Positions 1-9,524 of a stretch of DNA of 64,000 bases are shown piece by piece. The stretch comes from GCA-003244245 sp963822695 (lineage in GTDB: Bacteria > Actinomycetota > Actinomycetes > Mycobacteriales > Pseudonocardiaceae), in assembly GCA_963822695.1 (NCBI GenBank), contig CAWGJH010000014.1:8809-72808 (forward strand), given 5' to 3'. Both the position numbers and the translations under genes were made by a program. Under the pieces are notes generated by a model that saw only the letters and a list, made by a program, of their open reading frames with translations, was not told the origin of the DNA and ran no database searches. Position 1 is the first letter of the stretch, and every line of letters begins with the position of its first letter.

Positions 1-483
1 GGCTGCGGGGAGACCGAGGACGTTGGCGATCGTCAGCCCACCGAACATCACGGCCATCGCCTTCGCTCGCACCGCGGGTCCGGCAGCCTCGACGGCGACC
101 GCGGCACCGATCCCGAAGAAGGCGCCCATGGCGAGCGAAGACAAGATCCGGGAGCCCATCAGCATTGAATAGCTCTGAGCGAGGGCACTCAATACCTGCC
201 CCATGATAAACACTATCAGGAGGGCGGTCAGGGCGGTCTTTCGCACGGTGCGCAAGAACGCCGCCGTGAGTACCGGACCTCCGATGGTCACCCCGAGTGC
301 GAATCCGGAGATCAGCAATCCGGCTGTCGGGATCGATACCTCGAACTCGCGGGACAACGCAGGTAGCAGACCTACGACCATGATCTCAGTGGTACCGATA
401 CAGAAGACGGTGACGCCGAGAACCCATACCGCCCGCGGTATGCTGCCCGGGATGCCCGGCCGATCAGTCTGCATCACGATCAT
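1..483 (-). CDS. MFS transporter, N-terminal part (runs off the window)
   Basis: About 161 residues of a major facilitator superfamily exporter of the AraJ/chloramphenicol-resistance type. Reading the minus strand from an ATG at 483 gives a Pro-rich start, then hydrophobic helices typical of TM1-TM5, including the segments VLGVTVFCIGTTEIMV and LLISGFALGVTIGG. The C-terminal half lies outside the window. The start overlaps the end of the upstream LuxR-type gene by 20 bp, with a GGCAGGTG-like ribosome site 7 bases before it, which suggests translational coupling. Next to a secondary-metabolite locus it is a good candidate for product export or self-resistance; that role is inference. A second in-frame ATG at 474 is possible. 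Confidence 0.85.
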   Translation of the reverse strand, partial: MIVMQTDRPGIPGSIPRAVWVLGVTVFCIGTTEIMVVGLLPALSREFEVSIPTAGLLISGFALGVTIGGPVLTAAFLRTVRKTALTALLIVFIMGQVLSALAQSYSMLMGSRILSSLAMGAFFGIGAAVAVEAAGPAVRAKAMAVMFGGLTIANVLGLPAA

Positions 484-3265
484 GGATCAACACCTGCCTG
501 GTAAGTTCCACCCGACTGTTCACCCCCAGCTTGGTGAAGCTATGTCGGAGGTGGCTGTCCACCGTATGTGGGGACAGGAATAGCCGGGACGCGGTCTCAC
601 GATTGGTCAACCCTTGGGCTATCAGTCGCACAACCCGTAGCTCCGACTCGGTCAACGTGTCCCAGGGGCTGCTCGCCGGTGCATCCCTGACCGGGCAGTG
701 GCGCGCTCCGAGTCGGCTGAGCTGCCTGGTCACTCGGGCGACGTCCTGATGCGCCCTGCAAGACTGGTAGTACCCGAGTGCTGTTCGCAGCCGCTCGACC
801 GCGACAGCACGATGGCCGGCTTGGCGTTCGGCCCACGCGGTGTCCTCAAGCACGGTGGCCCTGGCCAGCATCCGGGGACTGGAACGGTAGGCATGCACCG
901 CGCGGCGCAGAGTGGCAAGGTCACCCTTCAGCAATCCCTCCGCATGCGCCGCGGCACCGACCAGCGAGGCCACCGAGGGATTACGCTGCGCCAGTAATCG
1001 CATCGCTGACGCGGTGGCCGTGGCTTGTGCTTCGGCCCCGGCACGCTGGGCGATCCGGACCAGTTGAGCGCCGGCCAGCGGGTCCTGACAGAGGATCTGC
1101 AACCGATGCGGAAACCCGTCGTAGATTGTGGTGAGGGCGTTCAGCGCGGCGGCGGGATCACCCTGGGCATCGGCCAGTAGCGCCACTCGCCAGGCTAGAT
1201 CCAGGTCTCCCCCCTCACTCCCCTCGGAGCGCAGCGCTTGCGCCCTGTGCAGCTGCTCGCGGGCCTGAGACACATCGTCGCGCTGCAGCGCCAGCTGGCT
1301 GAGCAGGGCCAGCAGCGGGACGATGACGGCACGCGTCGCGAACTGCTCCGAGACCCGCACACCCGCCTCCGCCTCCGCGTTCGCATCGTCGAGACGGCCT
1401 GCGGCCAGGTGCAGCTCGGCCCGGAAGTAGTGCCACATCGGCCACGACCACGCGGTCTCGAGTTGATCCGCTTCCCGCTGCCCCATCTCGTAGATCGCAT
1501 CGGCCTCCGCGAACTGGTCGGTCGCGGTCAGCGCCCGACCAAGCCATAGCCGGGGGTGGCGCTGGGCAGCCTCGCCACCGGCGGCGTCGGCGGCGCGCAC
1601 GGCGTCCCGCGCGTAGCGGACCGCGTCGTCCAGTGCACCAGTCGCCCAACAGACTGCGCTGCATGCAGCGGTCCCGAAAACGACGGCGGCACGCTGTCCG
1701 GTGCGGGCACCCACGTCAACTGCCTCGGTGCCGGAGCGTTGCGCGCCGGAGAAATCCGCGGAGGCCAACAGCGCGTGTGCGCGAATGGCCAGCAGCTGCG
1801 CTCGAGCTGAGTCCGGCACCCCTTCCCTGCTCAACGCTCGGCCCGTGTACTCGATGGCGGAGCTGTTGTGTCCGGTGTGCTTCAACGCCTCGGAGAGCCC
1901 GGTCATCAGAGCAGCCTCGGACGGTGCGTCCAGCCCAGAGCGCAACGCGTGCTTGCCCAGCTTCATCGCCTGCTCCACCCGTCCTGCGGCGGCTAGCAAG
2001 CGCACCGCGTCAGCGACGAGCTGGGGACGGCTCGGGTCGTGCTCGTCGAACAGCGCCAGCATCCGCAGCGTGAGGTCGGCTGCGGTGCCTGGCGCGGTGG
2101 GCACGAGCTTCGCCACCGCCTGTTGCAGCACGTCCTTGGCCCGATCGTTGCCCGGCTGCCCACACCGCACGAGGTGCTCCGCGACCTCCATCGCGGACCG
2201 GCCTTCGTCCTGTACTACGGTGGCCGCCTCCCGGTGCAAGGCCAAACGCACCGGACCGGGCAGCGCATCGTAGAAGGCCTCCCGGATGAGCTCGTGCCGG
2301 AACGCAAGCTCGTTCTCTCGGTCCACTAGCAGCTCGCACGCGACTGAGTCGGTGGCGGCAGGAACTAGGTCCACCGCGCGGCAGCCGAGCAACCCAGCAG
2401 CTTCATGCAGCGTGAACGGGCGACCAAGTACTGCACCGGCGTCGAGCAGTCGGCGTATCTGGTCGGAGAGACCGGTCAGCCGCCGGTGCACCGCGGACAG
2501 GAAGTCCGAAGGCAGACCGGCTTGCACCACTGTCGCGCGTTCGCCATCAGTTCGTAGTTGACCCGTCTCGCGGAGCGCTGTGAGCAGCTCCCGGAGTAGG
2601 AACGGGTTCCCCTCGCAGCGGGTGGCCAGTGACAGCACTGTCCGATCGGGTGCCGCACCGAGCGCATTCGTGCAGAGCACGGCTACGGCCTCGTCGTCCA
2701 GCGGATCCAGGCGCACCCTCCGGGCTCCCTCGTCAAGCAACCAGTCGATCGCCTCCGATACGGCCTGCGCGGCACCCCGTACCGGGCCGGGACGGCGCGC
2801 TAGCACCCACAACACCGGCAGGGAGGACAACGCAGGGACGAGAATCCGCAGTACTAACGCGGTCAGCTCGTCGGCCAAGTGCGCGTCATCGAGCAGGATG
2901 ACCAGCTGGCGGTCATACACGTAGTCCTCCAGCGCCGCGCGCAGCTGCTCCATCTGCCGCAGCCTGCTGGCCGTGATGTCCACCACGGCGCTAGGGGCTA
3001 ATTCTGGGTCGAGGCTGTGCAGCACGCGGAGCAGCGTCGCCAACGGCGTGCCCCGGTCCAGCTCAGCGGCCTGGCCGGTGGCCACCGACAGGCCCAGCAA
3101 GCCCGCCTCGGCGGCCACCGACCCAAGCAGCTGGCTCTTGCCGATCCCGGCCGGACCTTCCAGGACAACGCAGCCACCTACACCGGTGGCAGTGCGGGCG
3201 AGCGCAACCCGCAGATCGCTCAGCACCTCGTCCCGACCTACCAGCAGTTCAACTGATGTAGCCAA
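464..3265 (-). CDS. LAL-family transcriptional regulator (AAA/STAND ATPase + LuxR HTH)
   Basis: Large ATP-binding LuxR-family regulator, about 933 residues from a TTG start. The start was chosen because GGAGGTC lies just before TTG at 3265; an upstream in-frame ATG at 3316 has no such site. Near the N-terminus the sequence shows LLVGRDEVL followed by a Walker A motif GPAGIGKS, then a Walker B-like VILLDDAH, a long helical TPR-like middle, and a C-terminal LuxR helix-turn-helix (LTESELRVVRLIAQG and SPHTVDSHL). LAL regulators are commonly pathway-specific activators in actinomycete metabolite clusters. This one is divergent from the aspartate kinase operon and co-directional with the MFS exporter, so it probably controls this locus. 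Confidence 0.93.
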   Translation of the reverse strand: MATSVELLVGRDEVLSDLRVALARTATGVGGCVVLEGPAGIGKSQLLGSVAAEAGLLGLSVATGQAAELDRGTPLATLLRVLHSLDPELAPSAVVDITASRLRQMEQLRAALEDYVYDRQLVILLDDAHLADELTALVLRILVPALSSLPVLWVLARRPGPVRGAAQAVSEAIDWLLDEGARRVRLDPLDDEAVAVLCTNALGAAPDRTVLSLATRCEGNPFLLRELLTALRETGQLRTDGERATVVQAGLPSDFLSAVHRRLTGLSDQIRRLLDAGAVLGRPFTLHEAAGLLGCRAVDLVPAATDSVACELLVDRENELAFRHELIREAFYDALPGPVRLALHREAATVVQDEGRSAMEVAEHLVRCGQPGNDRAKDVLQQAVAKLVPTAPGTAADLTLRMLALFDEHDPSRPQLVADAVRLLAAAGRVEQAMKLGKHALRSGLDAPSEAALMTGLSEALKHTGHNSSAIEYTGRALSREGVPDSARAQLLAIRAHALLASADFSGAQRSGTEAVDVGARTGQRAAVVFGTAACSAVCWATGALDDAVRYARDAVRAADAAGGEAAQRHPRLWLGRALTATDQFAEADAIYEMGQREADQLETAWSWPMWHYFRAELHLAAGRLDDANAEAEAGVRVSEQFATRAVIVPLLALLSQLALQRDDVSQAREQLHRAQALRSEGSEGGDLDLAWRVALLADAQGDPAAALNALTTIYDGFPHRLQILCQDPLAGAQLVRIAQRAGAEAQATATASAMRLLAQRNPSVASLVGAAAHAEGLLKGDLATLRRAVHAYRSSPRMLARATVLEDTAWAERQAGHRAVAVERLRTALGYYQSCRAHQDVARVTRQLSRLGARHCPVRDAPASSPWDTLTESELRVVRLIAQGLTNRETASRLFLSPHTVDSHLRHSFTKLGVNSRVELTRQVLIHDRDAD

Positions 3266-3542
3266 GCTGACCTCCTTCAGTAGCCACCTCTCTACGAGGC
3301 GCGGCTCCACGTACAAGGTACACCCCGATTGGGTGAAGTATCAGCTAATCGAGAGACAGGCAGTCGTTCTTCGTACGGCGCACCCGCAGAGCTGTCCCAG
3401 CGGACCTGACCCTGCGCTGCCGGTCCGAGCGTGGACGAGACCCAGGATCCCGTGAATAAGTGATGCCTGCGCCCCTGTCGAGCGCACACCCTGGGGGTAC
3501 GCACTAGCGCACCAACGACGGCAATGGCACAGGGGTAATGAC
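3266..3542. promoter_or_regulatory. Divergent intergenic region between LAL regulator and biosynthetic operon
   Basis: About 277 bp between divergent gene starts. No gene was recognised here. It must hold the promoters for the regulator (minus) and the aspartate kinase operon (plus). I did not find a clear operator. Confidence 0.4.
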
Positions 3543-4898
3543 GTGACTAGAACGAGCCGGTGGGTCGCCGCAGGACGGCAGGAGTCCCGAAGTAATCCGG
3601 GGGTCAGCTCGGTTCCCGCCACGAATCACGGCGCACCCGAGATCGCGGTACAGAAATACGGCGGCAGTTCCCTCGCCACCGTTGATCAGATGCGCCAGGT
3701 AGCCCGAATGGTGGCGGAGACATACAGATCTGGAAGGCCCACCGTCGCCGTGGTATCGGCGCGCGACCGGACGACCGATGAACTTCTCCGGCTCGCCGAC
3801 GTGACTGGACGGAAACGTACCGGACGAGAGACCGACCAACTCCTGGCCACTGGCGAAAGCGCATCGGCCGCGTTGCTCGCTATCGCCCTACAGGACATCG
3901 GTATTCCCGCGGTCTCGCTCACGGGGGCGCAAGCTGGTATCCGGGCGACCGGTAGGCACGGATCAGGAGTGATCGCGGACATCGACACACAGCGTCTGCG
4001 TCGGATCCTCGCCCACGGCACAGTCCCCGTGGTGGCGGGTTTCCAGGGCATTGACGACACGGGCGACGTCGTGACCCTGGGGCGGGGCGGTTCGGACACC
4101 ACAGCGGTGGCACTCGCCGCTGCGTTGCGCGCCGCTTCTTGCGAGATCTGCACCGACGTCCCTGGTGTCTCTACCGCGGATCCACGCATTGTCGCGGATG
4201 CGCGAGTCCTCTCCACCGTGGACATCGCCGTGATGGCGGAGATGTCCTTCGCCGGAGCCAAGGTGCTGCATCCGAGGGCTGTTGAGCTCGCCGCGAGGAA
4301 CCGTATCGAGTTGCACGTACGAAAATCGGAGGAGAGCGTGTCGACCGAGTCGAGAACCATCATCCCCGCAGTGAGTGATCGAGCGTTTTTCGAGGCCCAA
4401 GGAATAGTGGTGGCGATCGCCCATGATTTCGATGTAGCCCGCCTGCTGGTACGGTGCAGGCCGCATGGCACCGACCTCACTGCTGATATTCTGGAGATGC
4501 TCTCGACGCGATCCTTCCCAGTGGACCTGGTGGCCCGGTCGGGATCGCAGGAAGACGGGTTCGGAATAGGGTTCACAATGCCCAGAAAAGACAGCGAAGA
4601 AGCGGCTTCTGCGCTTCGAAAAGCGCTGGCCTACCTCGGAGCAAATATTCGCGTGTACAAGGACGTGGGAAAGGTTTCGCTGATCGGTATGGGCTTGCTC
4701 AACCACCCTGAGTACACCGCCAGGATGCTTTCCTCGCTCGCCGGTGCCGACATTCCCATCAGCTGGTTCTCGACTTCTCAGACCCGCGCATCTGTCGTCG
4801 TCCCCCTGGATCGCGTCGCGAGCGCCGTGCAATTGCTGCACCACGAGTTTGAACTCAACCGCGACGACCTCAATCCGATCTCAGCGGCGTCAGCATGA
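3543..4898 (+). CDS. Aspartate kinase (cluster-dedicated copy)
   Basis: Aspartokinase of 451 residues: ATP-dependent phosphorylation of L-aspartate, first step toward aspartate 4-semialdehyde. Visible are KYGGSS (residues 38-43), a GRGGSDTTA substrate/ATP motif, TDVPGV followed by DPR, and MSFAGAKVLHPRA, all typical of the amino-acid kinase fold. The C-terminal 140 residues fit a tandem ACT regulatory region. The GTG start gives a 30-residue extension compared with usual aspartokinases, and no better start is visible. The gene lies 38 bp before a GriI-like aldolase that uses aspartate semialdehyde, so it is probably a precursor-supply copy rather than the housekeeping enzyme. No aspartate-semialdehyde dehydrogenase gene is present in the window. 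Confidence 0.92.
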   Translation: MTRTSRWVAAGRQESRSNPGVSSVPATNHGAPEIAVQKYGGSSLATVDQMRQVARMVAETYRSGRPTVAVVSARDRTTDELLRLADVTGRKRTGRETDQLLATGESASAALLAIALQDIGIPAVSLTGAQAGIRATGRHGSGVIADIDTQRLRRILAHGTVPVVAGFQGIDDTGDVVTLGRGGSDTTAVALAAALRAASCEICTDVPGVSTADPRIVADARVLSTVDIAVMAEMSFAGAKVLHPRAVELAARNRIELHVRKSEESVSTESRTIIPAVSDRAFFEAQGIVVAIAHDFDVARLLVRCRPHGTDLTADILEMLSTRSFPVDLVARSGSQEDGFGIGFTMPRKDSEEAASALRKALAYLGANIRVYKDVGKVSLIGMGLLNHPEYTARMLSSLAGADIPISWFSTSQTRASVVVPLDRVASAVQLLHHEFELNRDDLNPISAASA

Positions 4899-4936
4899 TG
4901 GTGTGCTCGCCCATGACACTACAGGAAGCCTAAGAG

Positions 4937-5755
4937 ATGTTAATCAACTACTCGTTCGCTCGTCAGGTTCGACTCCGGCGCCTCTATCCGCACGGTGGCC
5001 AGCGGATGCTCGTGGTACCGCTGGATCACTCGATCACGACAGGACCGATCACCGCAGGTGGAGCACTCAACCATATGGTCGGCCAACTCGCCAGCAACGG
5101 GGTGGACGCCATCGTGCTGCATAAGGGCAGTCTTCGACACGTGGATCACACCTGGTTCACCGAGACCTCGCTGATTGTGCATCTGTCCGCCAGCACGGTG
5201 CACGCATCGGACCCGAACGCCAAGTACCTGGTCGCCAACGTCGAGGAGTCGTTGCGACTGGGCGCGGATGCGGTGAGCGTGCACGTCAACCTTGGCTCGA
5301 TGGACGAGGCACGCCAGATCTCCGACCTGGCCACGGTGTCCGAAGCCTGCGACCAATGGAACGTGCCTCTGCTGGCGATGGTGTACCCGCGCGGTCCGCA
5401 TATCGCCAACCCGCAGGACCCCGACCTCGTCGCGCACGCCGTCACGCTGGCCGCCGACCTCGGCGCGGACATCGTCAAGACCGTGCACGTCGGTTCGGTG
5501 GCTGCCATGGCCGACATCACCAGGGCCTGCCCAATCCCGGTGATCGTTGCCGGTGGTCCGCCGCTGAACAACCCGGTCGAGCTGCGCAGATACGTCCTCG
5601 ACGCACTGCGCGGTGGAGCCGGGGGCGTGGCGATGGGCCGCAACATCTTCCAGGCTGCGGATCCCGGCGCGACCGCTCGAATGATCGCCGACCTGGTGCA
5701 TGGCGAGCCGACCCCGATCCGTACCCCCGAGCAGCTGACGATTGCAGCCAGCTGA
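4937..5755 (+). CDS. GriI-like DhnA-type aldolase (3,4-AHBA pathway)
   Basis: Class I DhnA/fructose-bisphosphate aldolase family protein of 272 residues, related to 2-amino-3,7-dideoxy-D-threo-hept-6-ulosonate synthase and to GriI of grixazone biosynthesis. In that pathway GriI joins aspartate 4-semialdehyde and dihydroxyacetone phosphate into a C7 amino sugar acid. Visible are PLDHS (28-32), DAIVLHKGS, a Schiff-base lysine candidate in IVKTVHVG (K181), and a GGPP / AMGRNIFQ phosphate-binding C-terminus. It starts at ATG 4937 after an AGGAAG site. The aspartate kinase before it and the GriH-like cyclase after it make the 3-amino-4-hydroxybenzoate assignment strong compared with a role in archaeal-type shikimate synthesis. 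Confidence 0.9.
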   Translation: MLINYSFARQVRLRRLYPHGGQRMLVVPLDHSITTGPITAGGALNHMVGQLASNGVDAIVLHKGSLRHVDHTWFTETSLIVHLSASTVHASDPNAKYLVANVEESLRLGADAVSVHVNLGSMDEARQISDLATVSEACDQWNVPLLAMVYPRGPHIANPQDPDLVAHAVTLAADLGADIVKTVHVGSVAAMADITRACPIPVIVAGGPPLNNPVELRRYVLDALRGGAGGVAMGRNIFQAADPGATARMIADLVHGEPTPIRTPEQLTIAAS

Positions 5756-5802
5756 CGCTTTCCAGACCCACTATCGACCACCCGATTTCGGAGGAGAAAA
5801 CC

Positions 5803-6912
5803 GTGAACATGAAGCTGTGCTGGCTCGACGTCCGCGACACCAATGGTGTGAAAGATGCGATCGTCGAGGAGGCCGTGCACCAGCGGGTCGATGGCATTGT
5901 CGCCGCCGATGTCGCCGATCTCAAGACGTTGCCGCCGACCACCAAGAAGGTGCTCTTTCCCCGGGCCGGCGACTTACCCGAAGACCTCACTGTGGCGGAC
6001 ATCGTGATCCTCCGCCCGGAGGAATACGAGCGGCACGCCGCGCTGGCCGCAGCGCATCCGACCATCGAGTTCGGCCGGTTCGTCGAGATCGTCAACGCCG
6101 ACAGCCTCGAACTGGCCTGCCAGGTGGCCAAGACCGACCGGTGGGCCGTGCTGCTGTTCCGCGACCCCACCAAGATCCCGCTGGAGATCGTGCTCGCGGC
6201 CGCGGATAAGGCGAAGGGCAGCATCATCACCGGTGTCGCGGACGTCGAAGAGGCCGAGATCGTGTTCGGGGTGCTCGAACACGGTTCGGATGGTGTGATG
6301 CTCGCGCCCCGCGCGGTGGGCGACGCCACTAGTCTCAAGGCCGCCGCACACGACCGGTCCCTCGACCTCGAACTCGTGGAGCTGGAAGTCCTCGGCATCC
6401 GCAGGGCCGGGATGGGTGAGCGGGCCTGTGTGGACACCTGCACGCACTTCCGGCTGGACGAGGGCATCCTGGTCGGCTCGCACTCCCAAGGGATGATCCT
6501 GAGCTGCAGCGAGACTCACCCGCTGCCCTACATGCCTACCCGCCCGTTCCGGGTCAACGCCGGCGCGCTGCACTCATACACGCTGGCGGCGGCACGACGC
6601 ACCAGCTATCTCAGCGAGCTGCGCTCAGGCGGCAAGGTCCTCGCGGTGGACGTGACCGGGCGCACCCGGATGGTCACCGTGGGCCGCGTGAAGATCGAGA
6701 CCAGGCCACTGCTGGCAATCGACGCCATCTCCCCTTCCGGGGTGCGAGTGAACCTCATCGTGCAGGACGACTGGCACGTGCGGGTGCTCGGCCCCGGCGG
6801 GGTGGTGCTCAACGTCACCGAGCTGACCGCGGGCACCCGGGTCCTGGGATATCTGCCCACCGAGCAGCGCCACGTCGGCTACCCGATCGACGAGTTCTGC
6901 ATCGAGCAGTGA
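5803..6912 (+). CDS. GriH-like 3-amino-4-hydroxybenzoate synthase (DHQ synthase II family)
   Basis: Member of the archaeal-type 3-dehydroquinate synthase II (AroB') family, 369 residues. Family members either make dehydroquinate or, as GriH, cyclise and aromatise the GriI product to 3-amino-4-hydroxybenzoic acid. The protein begins MKLCWLDVRD and shows the family features VLFPRAGDLP, GRFVEIVNADSLE, GERACVDTCTHF, EGILVGSHSQGM and RPFRVNAGALHSY. The GTG start at 5803 is preceded by GGAGGAG at 6-base spacing; ATG 5811 region would be too far. Pairing with a GriI homologue and an aspartate kinase favours the aminohydroxybenzoate function. Confidence 0.9.
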   Translation: MNMKLCWLDVRDTNGVKDAIVEEAVHQRVDGIVAADVADLKTLPPTTKKVLFPRAGDLPEDLTVADIVILRPEEYERHAALAAAHPTIEFGRFVEIVNADSLELACQVAKTDRWAVLLFRDPTKIPLEIVLAAADKAKGSIITGVADVEEAEIVFGVLEHGSDGVMLAPRAVGDATSLKAAAHDRSLDLELVELEVLGIRRAGMGERACVDTCTHFRLDEGILVGSHSQGMILSCSETHPLPYMPTRPFRVNAGALHSYTLAAARRTSYLSELRSGGKVLAVDVTGRTRMVTVGRVKIETRPLLAIDAISPSGVRVNLIVQDDWHVRVLGPGGVVLNVTELTAGTRVLGYLPTEQRHVGYPIDEFCIEQ

Positions 6913-6946
6913 ACGCCACCGAATCCGTGACGACGAGGAGCCCGAC

Positions 6947-8269
6947 ATGATCCAGACCGTGCGGGCGCTGCCCCAGCTCGGTCAGTGGGACAGCCCCGAG
7001 CAACTGCGGGAGCTGCAGCGCCACCAGCTCGCCCGCTCGCTGTCCTGGGCGGCGCGTTCCCCGTTCTATCGCGGTCGGTTCGCCGCCGCGCCGACACCAC
7101 CCAGCACCGTCGAGGACCTGGCCAGCCTGCCGCTGACCAGTAAGCAGGATCTGCGGGACGCCTATCCGTACGGGCTGCTCGCGGTGGACAAGGAACGGCT
7201 GGCCACCTACCACGAGTCCAGCGGGACAGCCGGGACACCGACCGCCTCCTACTACACCGCCGAAGACTGGGTGGATGTCGCCGAGCGGTTCGCCCGCAAG
7301 CCGACTGGGATCCTGCCGACCGATACCTTCCTGGTCCGGACGCCCTACGCGCTGATGCTCACCGGGCACATGGCGCACGCCGCCGGGCGGCTTGCCGGGG
7401 CCACCGTGGTGCCCGCGGACCGCCGCTCGGTGGCGATGCCCTACTCCCGGGTCATCCGGGTGCTGCGGGACCTCGATGTCTCGCTCACCTGGTCGGTGCC
7501 CACCGAGTGCCTGGTCTGGGCGGCGGCGGCCCGCGCGGCCGGGCTTGATCCGGGTAGCGACTTCCCTGCGCTGCGCGGGCTGTTCGTGGGTGGCGAGCCG
7601 CTGAGCGAAGCCCGGCGGCGGCGGATCAGCCGGCTGTGGGGCGGCGTACCAGTGATCAACGATTACGGGTCCACCGAGACCGGAGGGCTGGCCGGGGAGT
7701 GCCCGGTCGGACGAATGCACCTGTGGGCCGATCGCCTGGTGTTTGAGGTGCACGATCCGCAAACCGGCCGGTTCACCGCGGATGGCTGCGGTCAGTTGGT
7801 GGCGACCACGCTGTACCGGGAGGCCATGCCGCTGATCCGGTACAACCTGGAGGACACCGTGGAGGTGGCCTACGGCAACTGTGAGTGCGGCTGGCAGCTG
7901 CCCACTGTCCGGGTGCTCGGCCGCTCCACGTTCGGTTATCCCGTTGGCGGAACTTCGGTTACCCAGCTTCAGCTGGAGCAGATCGTCTTCGAGCTGCCCG
8001 ACGAGTACGACGTGTTGTTCTGGCGTGCCAGAGCCGAAGCGCAGATGCTCCGGGTGCAGATCGAGGCCGCGGACGGGTACCGGGACGCCGCCATTGCCGC
8101 GCTCACCACGGCGGTGCCCCGGCGGCTCGGAGTGCCCTGTGAGGTCGTCGCACTGGACTGCGGCACGCTCATCTCGACCGACGCGCTCACCCGCACCACT
8201 GATGGAGTGAAGTCGAGAAGCCTCTTTGGCGCGGACGAGGACTGGAGCCAGGCGATTCCCGATCTGTGA
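6947..8269 (+). CDS. PaaK/F390-synthetase-like aryl-AMP ligase (GriC-like)
   Basis: Adenylate-forming enzyme of 440 residues related to phenylacetate-CoA ligase and coenzyme F390 synthetase. The AMP-binding motifs ESSGTAGTPTASYYT and INDYGSTETGG are present, with a compact C-terminal domain. In grixazone biosynthesis the F390-synthetase-like GriC activates 3-amino-4-hydroxybenzoate together with the reductase GriD. Position after the GriI/GriH pair suggests the same substrate. No aldehyde-dehydrogenase-like GriD partner is visible here, so the activated acid may instead go to a thioester, an amide or another acceptor. Substrate is inferred; the fold assignment is firm. It starts at ATG 6947 after GAGGAG. 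Confidence 0.85.
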   Translation: MIQTVRALPQLGQWDSPEQLRELQRHQLARSLSWAARSPFYRGRFAAAPTPPSTVEDLASLPLTSKQDLRDAYPYGLLAVDKERLATYHESSGTAGTPTASYYTAEDWVDVAERFARKPTGILPTDTFLVRTPYALMLTGHMAHAAGRLAGATVVPADRRSVAMPYSRVIRVLRDLDVSLTWSVPTECLVWAAAARAAGLDPGSDFPALRGLFVGGEPLSEARRRRISRLWGGVPVINDYGSTETGGLAGECPVGRMHLWADRLVFEVHDPQTGRFTADGCGQLVATTLYREAMPLIRYNLEDTVEVAYGNCECGWQLPTVRVLGRSTFGYPVGGTSVTQLQLEQIVFELPDEYDVLFWRARAEAQMLRVQIEAADGYRDAAIAALTTAVPRRLGVPCEVVALDCGTLISTDALTRTTDGVKSRSLFGADEDWSQAIPDL

Positions 8270-8313
8270 GATAGCCGATCGTTGTCGCCAGGTGTGCTGA
8301 GTAAACGAGGTGT

Positions 8314-9516
8314 GTGGTGAGCAGGGAGCGTATTCGTATCGCCATCGTCGGGGCCGGGATCGCCGGTCTCACCACGGCGCTAGCGTTGGCCCGTTACGGC
8401 CTGCGCTGCGACGTGTTTGAGCAAGCCCGGCTGCTGAGCGAGGTGGGGGCGGGGATACAGCTGTCGCCAAACTCGACGCGGCTGCTGCATCGGCTCGGGT
8501 TACAAAGCCAGCTACGGCGGGTGGCGATCCAGCCGCAGGCGATCGAGATGCGCCGCTGGGACGATAACTCGGTGCTGCGCCAGATCACGCTTGGCGCAGC
8601 ATGCGAGCAGCGCTTCGGAGCTCCTTACTACACGGTGCATCGCGCCGACCTGCACCAAGGACTCCTCGAACGGCTTGCCCCGGGGACTTTGCACCTGGGT
8701 TTGCGTTGCACTGGGTTGCGGGAGAGCCGGAGTGGTGTGCAAGTGTGGTTCGCCGACGGTTCCAGCACTACCGCGGACCTCGTCGTGGGAGCGGACGGCA
8801 TCCATTCCCGGGTACGGGATGTGCTGGTCCGTGACCAGCCGCGGTACTCAGGGCACAGCATTTATCGGACGTTGATACCCGCCGAGCGAGTCCCATTCCT
8901 GTTCGAGGAGCCGAAGGTAGTGTTGTGGCTGGGGCCCGGAAAGCACTGCGTGAGCTACCCGGTCTCCAGCGGCAACCAGATCAGCCTCGCCGCCACTGTT
9001 CCCGATCCGTACTGGGAGCCGGAATCCTGGTCGGCGCAGGGGAAGACGGAGGACCTGGCCAGGGCCTACGCAGACTGGACTCCTGAGGTACGCGCGCTGA
9101 CCTCAGCTCCGGATGTGGTGAGCCGATGGGCACTGCACGACCGCGAGTTTCTGCACTGGTTGAGCACCAATCGGATCACCGTGATCGGCGACGCCGCGCA
9201 CCCGATGCTGCCATTCTTCGCTCAGGGCGCCAACCAGGCGGTTGAGGATGCGGTCGCGCTCGCGGGATGCCTGCGCAACGTGTGCCCGGAGGGGATCGCC
9301 GCTGGGCTTGCGCGTTACGAAAGCGTCCGCCGGCCGCGCACCTCTGAGGTGCACCGGAGCTCCCGCGCGAACACCACCACACTGCATCTTCCCGACGGTA
9401 CCGCGCAGCGGAACCGGGACACCGCGCTAGCAGCGCACGCAGCGCTGGCGGACCAGGAGTGGCTCTACGGCTACGACGCGGAGGCTGCAGTCACCGCCGT
9501 CACCCCGGGCACCTGA
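8314..9516 (+). CDS. FAD-dependent aromatic monooxygenase (salicylate/3-hydroxybenzoate hydroxylase-like)
   Basis: Group A flavoprotein monooxygenase of 400 residues. Seen are the N-terminal dinucleotide fold IAIVGAGIAGLTTALALARYG, the VVGADGIHSRVR motif of the GD family, and the C-terminal FAD motif GDAAHPMLPFFAQGANQAVEDA. The closest functional classes are salicylate 1-hydroxylase and 3-hydroxybenzoate 6-hydroxylase. In this operon the likely substrate is 3-amino-4-hydroxybenzoate or a derivative. Ring hydroxylation or hydroxylative decarboxylation would give an electron-rich aminophenol suitable for coupling by the multicopper oxidase; this is inference. GTG at 8314 or 8317 is the start, with ACGAGG just upstream. 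Confidence 0.9.
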   Translation: MVSRERIRIAIVGAGIAGLTTALALARYGLRCDVFEQARLLSEVGAGIQLSPNSTRLLHRLGLQSQLRRVAIQPQAIEMRRWDDNSVLRQITLGAACEQRFGAPYYTVHRADLHQGLLERLAPGTLHLGLRCTGLRESRSGVQVWFADGSSTTADLVVGADGIHSRVRDVLVRDQPRYSGHSIYRTLIPAERVPFLFEEPKVVLWLGPGKHCVSYPVSSGNQISLAATVPDPYWEPESWSAQGKTEDLARAYADWTPEVRALTSAPDVVSRWALHDREFLHWLSTNRITVIGDAAHPMLPFFAQGANQAVEDAVALAGCLRNVCPEGIAAGLARYESVRRPRTSEVHRSSRANTTTLHLPDGTAQRNRDTALAAHAALADQEWLYGYDAEAAVTAVTPGT

Positions 9517-9524
9517 GGAGCACG

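Noticed and set aside
3686..4844. Two long minus-strand frames opposite the aspartate kinase
   Set aside because: Shadow frames; the plus strand has a full set of aspartokinase motifs.
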